64,000 bases of DNA from Antedon bifida (Eukaryota; Echinodermata; Crinoidea; Comatulida; Antedonidae). The stretch covers positions 10,590,001 through 10,654,000 of the forward strand of contig OY727099.1 in assembly GCA_963402885.1 (NCBI GenBank), written 5' to 3'. Under the pieces are notes generated by a model. That model was not told where the DNA came from. It saw nothing but the letters and a program-made list of their open reading frames with translations, and ran no database searches. The position numbers and the translations under genes were made by a program. Position 1 is the stretch's first letter, and each line of letters begins with the position of its first letter. Positions 12,986 through 26,700 of the stretch are shown here, piece by piece.

Positions 12986-15900
12986 TCAGTAGGACTACAT
13001 AACATACTCTCGGAGATGAGGTGCGGTTATGTGTGCGAAAGAAAGGGGGATGTTTTTGTTTTCAATAAATATACCACGTTGTTAACCGCTGACAATTAAT
13101 ATATGATTGACTGCGGTGGTTTGACCAGCATGTTACCCTACCGTACCAATATGTTCGTTGATTGTAAAGTAGTGTTGCCGTTGATAGGTCTATGACCGAA
13201 CTCTTTTTTTTTCACGTAGAAACATTCTTTTCTGAACCGAGGTAATAAAGTATACAGGTGAGACACTCCTAAACCCGAATACACACCTAAAAAAACCCCG
13301 ATCTACGGAATTCCAATAAATTATTAAAAACCAGGAATGCAGGTAACTGGAACTTGAGATTGCAATTCTCAAATCTCATAGTATATCATGTTGTTGAAAT
13401 ATTTGTCGGTTTTTAACAAAGCTAAATTTTTATGAAATATTCCAAGTCAATCGAGTATTATGTAGGTCACAGATTCGATTCAACTTTCTATTATGGTCAT
13501 ATTATCGTATGAGGGCGTAATTTAAGTGCAACAGTCGCTCGGCGGTATTTTGACAGATTTAGTCACGTGCTTTTAGTACCATTTAATGTAATGTAAAACA
13601 CTATTTATACAGAGCGCCACCTACGTTCACTTAATCCATTCTTGAAATGTCTGAAGTCGGTGTCCTCATCAATTTCATTCCAGAAGTTGTATAATGTAAA
13701 TATTGATGGGGTCTTTTTTCTGAACTAAATGGTTTATTTCTCTCTCTCTCTCTCTTTTCTTTTGATTTATTGATTATTTACATTATAAAATAGTACGGTA
13801 CCCTAACGTATAGGTCCATTTTCAATTTAAGCAATTTGTATGCTACAAGCAGGCGTGGTTACAAGTAGTCTGACGGAGTTTTGACTTAATAATATTTAAG
13901 AGATAAATATTTTAGCACATATGGCGTTTCATACGTATACTAATTGAGCTTGAAAACTAATTTCAGACAAAAATCTAAACGTGGGCTGGTGGACTAACAT
14001 AAAAAAGACAATAAATACAGACTTAGAGCAAGCATAGGTTACAAGGTATAATTCATCCAGTGAGTAACAAGTTCTAAATGTAATGATCCAAGGGACTTGT
14101 CTCAACAGATCCAGGAAACAATGTATTCAGCCTCCTAACTCGACATAAATTGTTATTACTGATGTTTTCAGTGTTTATTTGACATGTGACTGGATAGGAA
14201 TTTATTGCCATCACTTTATTTACTATACAACTAAATTCTGTTGTAGTTTGATTTATGAAGCAGTTACCGTCAATTTAAGCTCAATAATACGGTATAACAG
14301 TTCACTTCCCAGCCTGGTTCTAAGTAATAGAGTACATCTTTAAAGTGTAGTCGGACTAAAATAGGACAAATAAATTTACAAATTAAAAGCAAAAACAGTA
14401 AATTAATAATTATTGGTAGAAATAGGTTTTACAAACGATAGTGTATTTTCTATAAATTGCGCCACCAACCAAGGTGCGGGGAATCTATCTTTGGTAATTC
14501 CTAAGATTAAATTCGATTCTAAACCTGAAATGTTGATTACTAAATAAACTTTAATTCTTAGGCCTATTATTAATTAACGTATCGCAGGCACCGCTTGTGA
14601 TTGGTTAAATTTCTTGCATTGCGCTTACGCACGTACGTGTGTTGCGTCCTTGGTAACCACGCTTAATCTTTGCGACAACCAAAATACAGGACATCAAATG
14701 ACGAGATCACAAACTAAAACATAACATTCGGATTGTTTTTACGTTGAGCTGAGTGTGTATATTGATAAAACTCAATAATGACGAACTTTAATATTAAACA
14801 TCAATAAAACGAATCGCAAACACCGTGTATGTAAACTGTTTTGATTTGAAATTCTCTAGGCCACTAAAATAACATCACTCAACAATTATATCTCTTTTGA
14901 AAGTACCGTAAAACACTTTAGAAGACGGCGATGAAAGGTGGCTGTGGTATATTTTGTTTTAAGTGATGGGTCAGCCTAGGTGTTTGTATTACAGTTTCTC
15001 AATTCTTCCTGGAGGCCAGAAAACATAAACAATATTGTACCTGGATGAGATGAGAAACCTGTCAGACGATAGATTGTTATTTATTGTCTGCTTTTACATC
15101 CATAATTACAACATGCGCGCCAACTTCTACCATTATCATGTCTCCGCGCCGCGACTTTTATTCTCGCATAAACAGTATTAGTCATGACGTCATTTCCTGT
15201 GTTTATGTTATTTTTAGCCTCTTAAATTCTAATAAACTGATTTACACTCTTGTTGTCAATACATCGCCTTAGAATTCGTTAAAGTGGCATCGGTGGTAAT
15301 TTGAGATTGTCCACCTAATGTGTTGAAATATTTGATCATCTCTTTCCTATTCAAACAAACCGATTTATAGAGACTTCAAATAAACCAATAACAAAATTCC
15401 TTTCGCTAAAGTACAATCTCCAACACCACTGGGGAGTTTTCTTTTTTTGACCAGTTCTTAACTTCAGTTCTTTAACATCTGATCTTATTTTAGTCTTCGT
15501 ACATTTCAAACATTTAACAGGCATTTGTTACTTATTTTCTAACGTTACAGACTTAAACTAATCTCAGTAGAATAAAAACTAAACTTGATTTAAATGATAT
15601 GAATTATTATTAATGTATCTTTCAGTTCATACAATCAATGTAGAATATTATCTTTTTGGTTAACTTTTTCCATGAATGTTTTTTTTTCTTTATTATACCA
15701 ACATTTTCAGAATTTGCTCACATACCTTTCTCTTTTATGTATCCACATATTGACAGTTATTCTTTGCTGATGAGGAGCTTAGAATTAAATCAAAAGGAAC
15801 GTCGGTTTTTGCCCCGAGCCAATTGGTATTAATTCGAGCGTTAGTAGCTAGCTTTATTCGCTGTAAAATTGTTTAGCTGACAGATCTCAACGGGACCCCA

Positions 15901-16607
15901 AAACAGAATGATTCGAACTGGCATGACATGTTTAGAATGTTCATTCAACAAGGCTATGACAGATTGTTTTTGTAACACCAATATTGCTAAACGTTTTTTC
16001 TGTCGAATATAATTTTCATTTTATGAAACACAATCCATAATTTTTTTCATTTAAACATTTAGACCTAGTAATATTTCGTGAAACATAGCCTAGTCGAAGC
16101 GGTACTTATATTGCTGTTTTTGTTTTTATGTTTGTGACGTTTTAGTATGTCTTTGAAGTACAGAGAAAATGCCATTTTCTTGGTAACAAATATTATTATT
16201 AAAGGGTTGCGAACACGAATGTGTTATTGTGCTTTGTTTCTGACGCATCCCCTTGACCGATTGAGTCGAATAAATATATGAGAAAAAAAAATTCCATGCA
16301 ATTGCTAAATTAAAATTTAATTGAATGTTATCAATTGCAGAGAGATGGGAGGGGTTCTTACAACTAGTTAAACATGTTATATGAGAGATACAAGCCAACA
16401 AAAACAAACATTGTTATACACGAATATTTAATATTCTTTTTAAACTAAATTAGAAAATTTACAACAAAACCATATGTTATAATTAAACCCTTATGTTTAT
16501 TTATACTTTTACAAACGATTTAAGATTTATCAGTTGACTGTGTCGTAAAAGTTTATTAGATTAGCACATGGGTAACACGTTCAATCGCGAAGTAACATGG
16601 AAATGTT
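12986..16607. other. Intergenic DNA with repeat fragments
   Basis: No gene was recognised. It holds a TC microsatellite at about 13,740-13,758, a dispersed repeat at 13,910-13,995 whose relative lies at 25,445-25,535, and a family B end fragment at 14,583-14,670. A missing last exon of the upstream secreted-protein gene could hide here, but no candidate is convincing. Confidence 0.4.
13910..13995. repeat. Dispersed repeat shared with 25,445-25,535
   Basis: Both places carry TAGCACATATGGCGT or GGCACATATGGCGT, then a CATAC..TA block and AGACAAAAA followed by a CTGGTGG word, in the same order and at similar spacing. The class of element is not clear; both copies look like fragments. Confidence 0.45.
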
Positions 16608-16757
16608 AAAGCTCTGTCTACACTATCAAACTAGTTCGAAAAAAGATGTGATGTGCCCAAATATGTTAGTGATATTCCAAAATATGGTAGTGATATGACA
16701 TCATCATGTCCATATATGGGCACATCACATTAACTTTGATAGTGTAGACAGAGCTTA
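16608..16757. mobile_element. Family A inverted-repeat MITE
   Basis: Ends are AAGCTCTGTCTACACTATC and the exact inverse GATAGTGTAGACAGAGCTT. The centre holds TGACATCA and CCATATATGG between GATGTGCCC and GGGCACATC arms. About 150 bp, no coding capacity. It lies some 1.0 kb upstream of the SCUBE start codon. Confidence 0.85.
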
Positions 16758-17405
16758 AAAGAACATTTGGCAGCAAAGGACAAAGCTAAAATTCATACAA
16801 ATGAAAACATAACTTAAAACAGAAATGAATCCAAATGTATCTTATCTTTGGAAATGTGTACATACAGAATTAGAATGGCTCTGGTGTATTTCGTCTCTTG
16901 TTGACTCATTCATCATATCTATTCTTTGGATATTTCTTCTGTTGAATGTAAAACCTGTCTGTATCTAAGTACCGTAACTAGTATATTTTCTTCATAAAAA
17001 ATCATGATTATACAGACGTAGAAAACTAAAATGTGTCTTTATCCATTTTCCCATACTCTGTGATGTATTTTGAGACTTTTAAGATGTATAAAATAACAGA
17101 GACCGGTTTTCAAAGTGCAGAAGTGTTTCCCCACAGTACCAGAAATCAAAGATATGCAATTAAATAAAAGGAAGTTTATTTATTATTTAATCTCTGGTAT
17201 TTCGTGTATATGCACGTAGTAGTCTGCTGCGAGTCAGTGTTCATTATATATCCGTTAGCGATTCTCTTGCTGAAATGAATCCGACACTAATTCCAAATTA
17301 AATACAGGTGATCGGCGGTGATATTTCCTGCAAAATTCGACGTTTGCGCCGAGAAAAAGTCGTCTGCAAATGTGTCAGTTTTGACATAACTTGACCGGCA
17401 GACTT

Positions 17406-17412
17406 TATAAAA
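17406..17412 (+). promoter_or_regulatory. Candidate TATA box of SCUBE
   Basis: TATAAAA stands 373 bp before the SCUBE ATG, in a locally GC-richer stretch. Initiation about 25-30 bp downstream would give a 5' UTR of roughly 340 nt. A second TATAAAA at about 17,776 is too close to the ATG to be the main box. Position and motif are the only evidence. Confidence 0.3.
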
Positions 17413-17784
17413 GGGGAATATTAACCCATGAGTGTTCTACAAAAACTAAAATCAATTCACATCGAATGAAATTTAATATTATTATAGTATCTTAGTATCG
17501 TTTGTATTTACGTTATGACCTCGGATAGTTACTACGTAAGTTGTGTAGCAATGATGGGCTATACCATTTCTTTAATTTGCACCTGTTGAGAAAATGGTAG
17601 AATCTTATTGATGACTTTGTTCACTCCCTCTTTGTGATGTAGAAAACCTTGCCAACTTTTCGATGGAAGAAGAGCGATATATTTTTACCTGAGTGTGGAT
17701 TTAAAGTAGAAAATATAGTATGCATGTTGGACGATACGACGCAATCAGTCATCGCGCCTTTTTCATTTTATTGACTATAAAACG

Positions 17785-20700
17785 ATGAAGACTGTTCGTC
17801 TGTTTCATGTTATGTGTTTTTTTCTTAGTTACAACATCTGTCAAGGTAAGTTAGATCGTCATGAAATACTAATTATATTTTTTTCAAATAACTATATTTA
17901 TAACACTTTTGCATCAGCAGAACATAATACCTACGGTGCATCCAAAGAAAGAAAGTAAAACTAAGCATACTAGACTAATAATTAAACTAAATAATGATTG
18001 GTTACCAGCGTCCATTGATTAGTTTGATATAACAAAATCTGTAAATAAAATTAGGCATGCCATTCTGATTCAAAATTTCAAACTTTACTATTGTTCATCT
18101 TCGGTTTGTTAGCTCTTAAGATTTGTCTTTGTATTTACCACGTGATCATGGAAGCTTGATGGTCGATGCATTTTTATCAACGTTTCTCAAATTTTTTTTT
18201 TTCCTAAGAGTGGAGTTACCCAACAATTATTATGGTTGTTTTATACATGCTTGTCTTCTTAAACATTATAATGTGCTAAGAAGAGGCCACGGTACTTTTA
18301 TGTACTAAATACTGACAGATCACAAAGGCAATGATTAGGTAGGTTTATCAAGAATTTCCGTGAGAAATATGAGAATTGGTACAAAGTGGTATCCAACGTG
18401 TTTAAACTCGTTTATTTAGCCTCGTAAGGGCCATTTTGCTATGGGTACAGAGGCTGTGATGATCGTATTCCCCGCTGTCAGTATTTGTATTGTAAAACAC
18501 GGCCCTTAATCCACAGTGGCAGGCAACTGCGCGGCTCATTGTTGATAAATAGGCCGCTTAGTGAGCTTGCGGGGACATGTGATATATCTGAGTCTGTATA
18601 AAACATGATTATATTACGTTAAAAGTCACATTTGGTTAAAACTGAGTGAATTTTACACTGAATTCGTCCTGACATTTTGACTCCTGTTTGACGCAATGGA
18701 TGATGGCTGCACAGTTTGACGCAGGCGAGAACAGTATGTGCATAAATGCACGCAATCCGTCGCGTACGTGTTGGTAACGCGCGCGTACACTTTGTTAACG
18801 CGAGCAATTCAACTGTGGCTTCAAATTTTGACGATACGATGCGTACACAGGCACATATTGTCGCAACCCATATCGTTGCGAAGAAGTTACCGGTATAAAT
18901 AAACTCATTGTTTAAATTATTATTAAACAGTTCATTAAATACCGACAGATTTAGCTTGATCATCCCATAGGCCCAAACAAGACCTTGGTTTAAATCAAAT
19001 TAAGATTGTAAGTTTCTCAAGAGAGATAACAAGGTAATTACTGTTATTTGTTACATGAATTTGGAATTATGAACATCTCTCCATTGTTACGAGTTATCAG
19101 ACAACGGAAAACTTTAATTGTCAACAATAAAAAAACAAGCAATTAAAATACAACACGTGCACATTTGTACCTAATTAATAGATATGTACCAATAATCATG
19201 TCTGGTGATGATTGGTCATTTCCGGTCACTGTTCTTCCTTTCTTACATCGTAAAAACAAGTAAAACCGTGAATCGCCATTGCCGTCATCTTCATTGTTTT
19301 CATGTTTATGCTGAAAATCTTTTAAGATGATTAAAATCATCAAAATTAAAATTGTTATTAATTATACTTCGAAAGTTACAGCATAATTTTACCTTAATAA
19401 TGGATGTCTATAAATGGGTATAAAATGTTGCCTATGTTCCAATCCCAGACATGGTTCTATCAAATGTTTACTTACAGTGCTCTCTGTAACTATATTTATC
19501 ATTAGATAATATTTGTGCATCCTCCCAGAGGTGTGCAAAATGTGCCAACATTAGCACTCATCGTTATATATAGTTTTATCAATCTCATGAGAATTCTTAA
19601 GTAAACGTTGGTTCACATTATTGAGTTTGGATAAGACTTCAATTACGTCATTAACATGCTTCATTATGTTGTGATTAGTTCAAATTTAACATTTTTAAAT
19701 TTATGTGTTGACACTTTAAACAGGTTAAATTCTCTGCTGGTTCTTTTTTTTAGTTTCGTGACTTCGATATCTATAAATGTGCTAACTTAATGCTTGGTTC
19801 CCACTAGGACACAAGCAACGCAAGTAATTTGACCAATCACAAGCGATGGACTGTCTCATTGATCTGCACGCTTCTATGTCCTTGCGTTTCGTCCAAGTGG
19901 GGACTAACTTAATTCTTGTGAGTTTCATACAGAGCCTGGCAAACCTTTTGGATTGTGTGCGATATGTTTAATATACTTTCAACGACGCATGTGTATACTG
20001 ATTCTGCCGGCCTGTTTCAAATCAAATTCAGACTATAATTGTATCACTATTTATAAACATGTTTCCTTGTTATCGTATTTAGAACTAAATTGGATATTAT
20101 ATATTCCATCCATGCCCCACGGACAAAGCAGAAAATAAGTTGGAAGTTTTTCTTGTTCCTTAAAGATGTATTGTCCTCCAAAAACATGAAAAATCAAGGT
20201 TGTTAACAACTTTGAATATTAATAAAGTTAATCTCTTTCGTAGATTAAAACATTAACAAATAAATGTCACTTATAAAAGAAAAAATCAACGGTTAAATTC
20301 AACCAAAACCCCATTGACTTCCAGTCAATTTTACTATTTTATGCTTTAAATTAGTTTTTTTAGGTAAATAATTTATTTGTCGATCCATTTGTTGGTCCAA
20401 CTGAATAAATATTATGTTACATTAAAATATGTAAAACTTTTTTTATTTTAATGAATGTTTTAAAAAAAAAGAACATACGCCGAAGTGCCGCTTATTCAGT
20501 TTGAGATGTAAAATATGATGGTTGATGTAGCCATTATCAGTTACGGTTGTTTTACAATAATTTAATAAAAATGTAGGTCTATTAATATTGCCCTTGTAAT
20601 ATTATAATAACCGCATATTATTTCTTAGAAACCCAGTTTTGGTATTCATATATTATTACACATTCACAGCACCAGCAAACCGATTATGTTTGACTTTTGG

Positions 20701-23700
20701 CCAACTTGTTGGTGTAAGTTTGTACTCCAAATCTAGGAAAATTCAGTCAGAAAACAAAAGTCAGTCAGTCTCCTTAGAAGACAATAAAATGTTGTTTTTT
20801 TAATGGAAATATATAAATCTTTAAAAAAAACTAGGAGAACAACAATAGCAGCTGGACATTTAAAAGCGATAATTAGAAAGTACCGAAAACAAATAGTCTT
20901 TAAGCTTTGAAGAAAACGAAATTCAGGATTGAGAGCGGTTTGGTAAAAAGTCGGTTCATTTTTGTTATAAGTTCAGAACTTGTTCACGCGTCAATAACGC
21001 GAAGGTGCATTTTGAACTCGTTAATTGATTCGCAGACGGTAACAGCCGCTTTCTCAACATGCGTTTGCTTGTCTCTGCAGTAGCGTTACTTTGAGTACAA
21101 GCGTTTTGACACGATATGTACTTGCTCTGTCTGTACATGTCAATATTGATTAACCTTAGCTATACTCTTCAGTGTAATTATCATTCTCTTTCCTTTTATT
21201 AAATTGTGTTGACATGGTTCCTTATGACACGCTCCAGGTTGTTGTTTTCTTCCAGCAAAATAAAAATCTATGGAAGGTCTGTATAGAAAACTTTTCAAAA
21301 AACCTTTTTAAATATGCATTTATAGAAACCATTTTAAGATGATCAACTTCATCCTGTTAAAACTTTCTAAAGTTCTCGTCTGCCTTTTCTGCTTCTTTAC
21401 CGCGGTTACAGCTTTCAGGCGACGCGCGCGTCAGTTGCGTGTATTCCGCCGGTTGTTTTCAACATCTTCGTGTAGTACATAGCCTACGTTAATGATACTC
21501 TTATTTTCTTGTATCTTCAACTTGCTGTTTATTATAGTTCAGGTAATTTATTAAATGGGTCAACCTTAATGATATAATAGTTCGATAAAATGTTATCCAT
21601 TTATTTATCTTGATGAAACACATTAACATGTCATATCCAACATCGGAAGTGTGACGTATCGCCTGACTCGTCGCCGTTCTGGCTAACTGACGTGCCCCCG
21701 CTGTTTTTGTCGGCGCACTTGCTCTCAGTCGTACATCTGGCACGATTTTAGCGTCAGCGTGTTTTAACACGTTTATTCGACCAAAGTCAAAAGGCCAAGT
21801 TGGGGTTTAAATTATTTTCAAAGATAATTAGAACAAGCAGCACGAGGGTTGAATGTCAATTGTGTTTGTTGGATGATTCGATGAAGTAAAGCAGACGACA
21901 CAAATCAGGCGCGGATGCAGCATTTAATTTGTCACTTGCGTTGGTGCGCGCAGAGTCGCATACGCAGACCAGACGCTAGGAGGAATTGAACCAGGTTACT
22001 CTCGGTCCACAACCAGACAAAATGTCACGTTTCTCTGGTATAACCAAAGGTGAAATTTCGATTAAAATCGTCACATGCTTTGTCAGTCAATATCCCTGTT
22101 AATGAAATCAACCTAACATATATAATGGGGGTACAGTGTCGTGTACATGGAATGGCCATTAAGATCTGAACTTAATTGAATTAGAAATTTAGAAACAAAG
22201 GTAGACTGTGTGAATATAGGACGGCAACTATCATAAACTTTGTCATAAATATTCGTAAGATTTTTTGAACTAGTTAGCATACTCAAACTAAATGGAATGG
22301 AATAAGTATGTTATGACGAAATTAGGTCTATATGATCAGAGCTCCTTTCGTTGATTTTTCATTCGTATAAATTGTTCGAATTCAATTACTTGTTAAGATC
22401 TACTTACTAAACGTGTCATTTTTGTTTGTGTGCTTTTGTTTTATTACCAGTACCAGTACGTTTCAGGGTCAACATCCTGGTGCCTCAATACAACAAGTAC
22501 AATCCATGGAATAAATCATTGCTCCCATGTGCAAATTAATTACCACATGTTACGGCACTTGTAACTAATTTAAAACAAATCGAATTTGTAAATCAATCAA
22601 CATAACACCTTTAGTTTATTTTTGGCCTTTAAATGTGTGACTGCAATTATGAGGCAGCCCTTGTTTTTGTAGAATATTTGTCTGGAAGTGAGGGCGTAGA
22701 ACGAAGATATTGATTGGTCAAACTTTTGGCCAATCATCGTATATGAACAGCGTGTTGAAGTTATGCAAATGAGTTGACCATACGTTTGGGTTTTTTGTTT
22801 ACAGATTTTGTGACCAGCTATACAGTATTACTTTTTATTAGCATAAACGCATTGAATACATAGGCTGTTACGCCACTGTAGCCTTTGACGTCCAGGGACA
22901 ACGAGATTATTTTCTACATTTTATATAATGTTTTCATTCAAATTAAACATGTTTTCTATGTAAATTTCTGTCTTTTTCGTCTTTAGGATCAGGAGGTGGT
23001 GAGGTTACTACCTACACCTCCATTTTTCCTGGTGAGTAACAAGCAGCCAATCAAAAATCTCCATTTCAATCACGTGCTGCCATTATGCAAATTATTATTA
23101 TTATTAAATAATAAATACACTTATTATATGGCATTGCTTGTGCACACAATGTATTGGCAATAAAAAAAATCATAGCGTTATGCTTCACATCATTTAATTT
23201 TTAATTCATTTTTTAAAAATGTTAATTTATTTTTAGCGATGCAGCAATGAAACAAATATATGTAAATAGTTAATCACCGTGTGAACATATAGTTTGCACC
23301 GACACGATGTTGTGAAATTGCATGTTTTATAGCAAATATAAATTAAGGAGTTTTAGCATGGTTTACAGGAAGTTAAATAAATTGTTTAAAGCAATAAAAA
23401 AAAGGGATTTTTTTTTAATCTTTGAAATTTATGTTGCTTGAAAATGTACTGTTTTGTATATATATATATCCTGTGCAAGGGTGTTTTGTACTCATTGCTA
23501 ATGTTGTAAATTGCATTTCATTTGAGTAACTTATGATGGGTTTTTTCTTCACAGTTTTTCACGAATGCATGCATAAAGCTCTGTCTAACACTATCAAACA
23601 AAAAATGTGTGATGTGCCCAAATATGGTAGTGATATGACGTCACCGTGTCCATATATGGGCACATTACATTGTTGTCACATAAAGTTTGAGTGTAGAAGC

Positions 23701-26700
23701 TCGGTCTACACTATAACCAGTTTGACAACAAAAGTGTGATGAGCCCAAAGATATGACGTTATCGTATTGTCACATGTTTGTCAGTGTGGACAGAGTTTTA
23801 CACTGAGCCCATACATCGATGCATGATTTATTCTGAAATTTATTTTCTACAAATATTTTTTTTTAATACAGTACACAATTTTTAAGTTTACCATCATTTT
23901 TCTAAATATTTATTAAGATTTAATTCCATTTTATTGAACAATATTATGCATGTATATTTATGATATCAAAAATTGTTATAAATCACTTTTGCCAAACACA
24001 CGTTACAAGTAAAAACCAATAATGTACTTCATATTATATATAAAGCTCGGTTCCCACTAGAGACGCAACGCAAACGAGTTGACCAATGACAAGCGACAGT
24101 TCGAATAATTCATCGCTTGTGATTGATCAAATCACTTGCGTTGCGTTACCGTACGTCTCTAATGGGAACCAATAAGCATTAAAAGGAGTATCATTTTGTT
24201 TATCCAAACATTTTTTTCATAGGTGTGGACGAGTGCAATGTAGATACTAACGAAGGGTGCTCGGAAAATGAAACTTGCATCCCCACAAGTGAGAATCAAA
24301 AATGCTCATGTAAACAGGGCTTTAGACGGACTCATTTAAATTGTCAAGGTAGTGTATACGTTTCTGGCTTTATTGCGTTGTTCATAGTTCAAGAATTATT
24401 ATATTATAGGGATTTTTGTTTCAGACTTATCAGATTGGATGATTTATTTTTGTCTTTAAAGATATTGACGAATGCAGTGGTAGCCTGGGTGAGGCGTGTG
24501 TCCACAGGTGCATCAATATACCTGGTAGTTACCATTGTTCCTGTTTTAATGGGTTTGTGTTAGACATTGATGGCACAAATTGTATTGGTAAGCAAACCAT
24601 AATCTTAATTATATTATCATGATCAACTACAGTAGCCTATAAACGATCCTTCATCAATATATTTTAGAACATCTCCATTGTTTTATTATTAAAATCAGTA
24701 GGCCGATTATGTTATATTGTATCATTTCTGAAACAAATCATTTATTATGATTATCAGCATCTTTTTATATTTGTTTTTATTCAGATAAAGACGAGTGTGC
24801 ATTAGGTGAACATAGGTGTGAGGGCCAATGTGTCAACACAGTTGGTAGCTATGAATGTATTTGCAATAATTCTTACTTGAATGAAGATGGACTGACATGT
24901 TCAGGTGAGCTGCTTTACAGTTTTTATGAGGCACACCCTCTAGTGTATCGGACTCCCGTTTTACCAAAACCTCTTCACTCATGTTTGCGACAGTGGAGTG
25001 TGGTACTTTAGGCCGACTCTAACCTACAATTGCTGTACTAACTGATCCAACTTATTCTTTCTTCAGATGACCCAGGGTGCGTAAGTCATGACCTGAACTG
25101 CGTACACTACTGCGTGGACACGAGTGCGGGATCGATATGTCAATGCCGCGCGGGATACTCACGTTCGATAAACCGGAACAACTGCATTCGTAAGTGTTTC
25201 AGATTAATTCTTGAAAGACCTTTTCTTGAATTACTTTATTTACACCCAGACTAAAATTGTAATCATTTTTTTGACAGCTAAGTGTTCCCTTGGTAACGGA
25301 GGATGCCAGCACATATGTGTGGACTCGCCTCCAGGTCCCATATGTAGCTGTCGTCCTGGTTTCAACCTTAACACAGATGGCCAGACATGTATAGGTGAGT
25401 TTTACTAAAGCCTTCTAAAGATGGCGTTTTAATGAAGATTCTAGATAGTGTATGTTTGGCACATATGGCGTACCATACCTATATTTAAGTTGCTGGAACC
25501 TAGTAGACAAAAACGTCCGCTAGTCTGGTGGTGCCGAAAAATAAATAATTAACTTCTTGAGACTTGTGGCAATCCTAAGAAATTGGAAATTGTTGATTTG
25601 TACTGGGACACTTTTTATGGACGCGAGTCGTGTATCATTGTTTCTGTTTTGGATGCGGCCGGCGTCTCTGAAATATACCAACGAAGCTTAAACCAATCAC
25701 GATGCGATGGATGATGACCAATCGCGTTGTGATTGGTCAACTTACTTGCGGTTCGTCCTATAAGTGGGAACCAAGCTTTACTAAAACAAATCACTAAACC
25801 ATAACACTTTGATTGTATTGTAAATAATTGTATTGTATAATACTAAGTGTCACTTAATAGTACAATGCTGTAATGTAGACCATAACATAAGTTGCACTTT
25901 GGCGACATAGTATTGTGTTAATTTGTTACCGTATGTTAAGATAATAATTGTTGCATTTTTTGATTAATTTTAACTTTTGTTTAATGCTTTTAGTTACTAC
26001 AGTATAATGACTGGGGGTTCTTTACTTTATACAAATTACATATCAAAATAACTAAAGATTAATTTATTTATAACAAAAATTTAGAAAACTTGGACTATTC
26101 CATTATATGTAAACAGGGGTAGCACCTTGGCATGTTTGCATGATGTAGTGTATGTTTATGCAGTGCTAGTTACTGTATATGTCGATTTATATAGTTGATG
26201 AATCTTATCCAGAGACATGCGGACTGAACAATGGCGGATGCTTAGGGAAGTGTACAGATACAGACGATGGCGTAGAGTGTAGTTGCCGTGCAGGATTCTG
26301 GCTCCAACTCGACAATCGGTCTTGTAAAGGTAAACGTTCATTACAATTTTCTTCTCGTAATACATAGTTACGAGATTATTGTGAGATTCGAGCCTTGCAC
26401 ATGCGTAGATCAGTGAGAATCCGCAAAGTTTGCTGTTGACTAAAAGATGTTTGGGTGCTCCTGATCAAACCTACCTAAGTTTGGATGACAGCATATTTAA
26501 GTTATGGGGGTATACGTCTGTTGGTGACAATCGTTGCTTGTTGGTTGACAATTTTCTTAGAGAAGGTGAATGAGACAGTAAGTAGTGACAGAGCAATCGA
26601 CAAGAACGTAATTACAGTTAAAAGAAAAGTAGTTGTAAGAAAGTAAACGTTAATATTATTTATTAATTTTATTTTGTAGACATCAACGAATGTTTAAATA

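Noticed and set aside
13977-14035. Possible third exon of the secreted-protein gene after a TTTCAG acceptor
   Set aside because: The frame fits the phase, but the segment belongs to a dispersed repeat also found at 25,445-25,535.
15712-15833. Another phase-compatible open block after a TTTTCAG acceptor
   Set aside because: About 40 open codons with a stop are not enough, and the peptide shows no likeness to the upstream exon or any family.
18619-18963. 114-codon minus-strand frame in SCUBE intron 1
   Set aside because: It runs through a CpG-rich repeat patch and has no family-like words or splice context.
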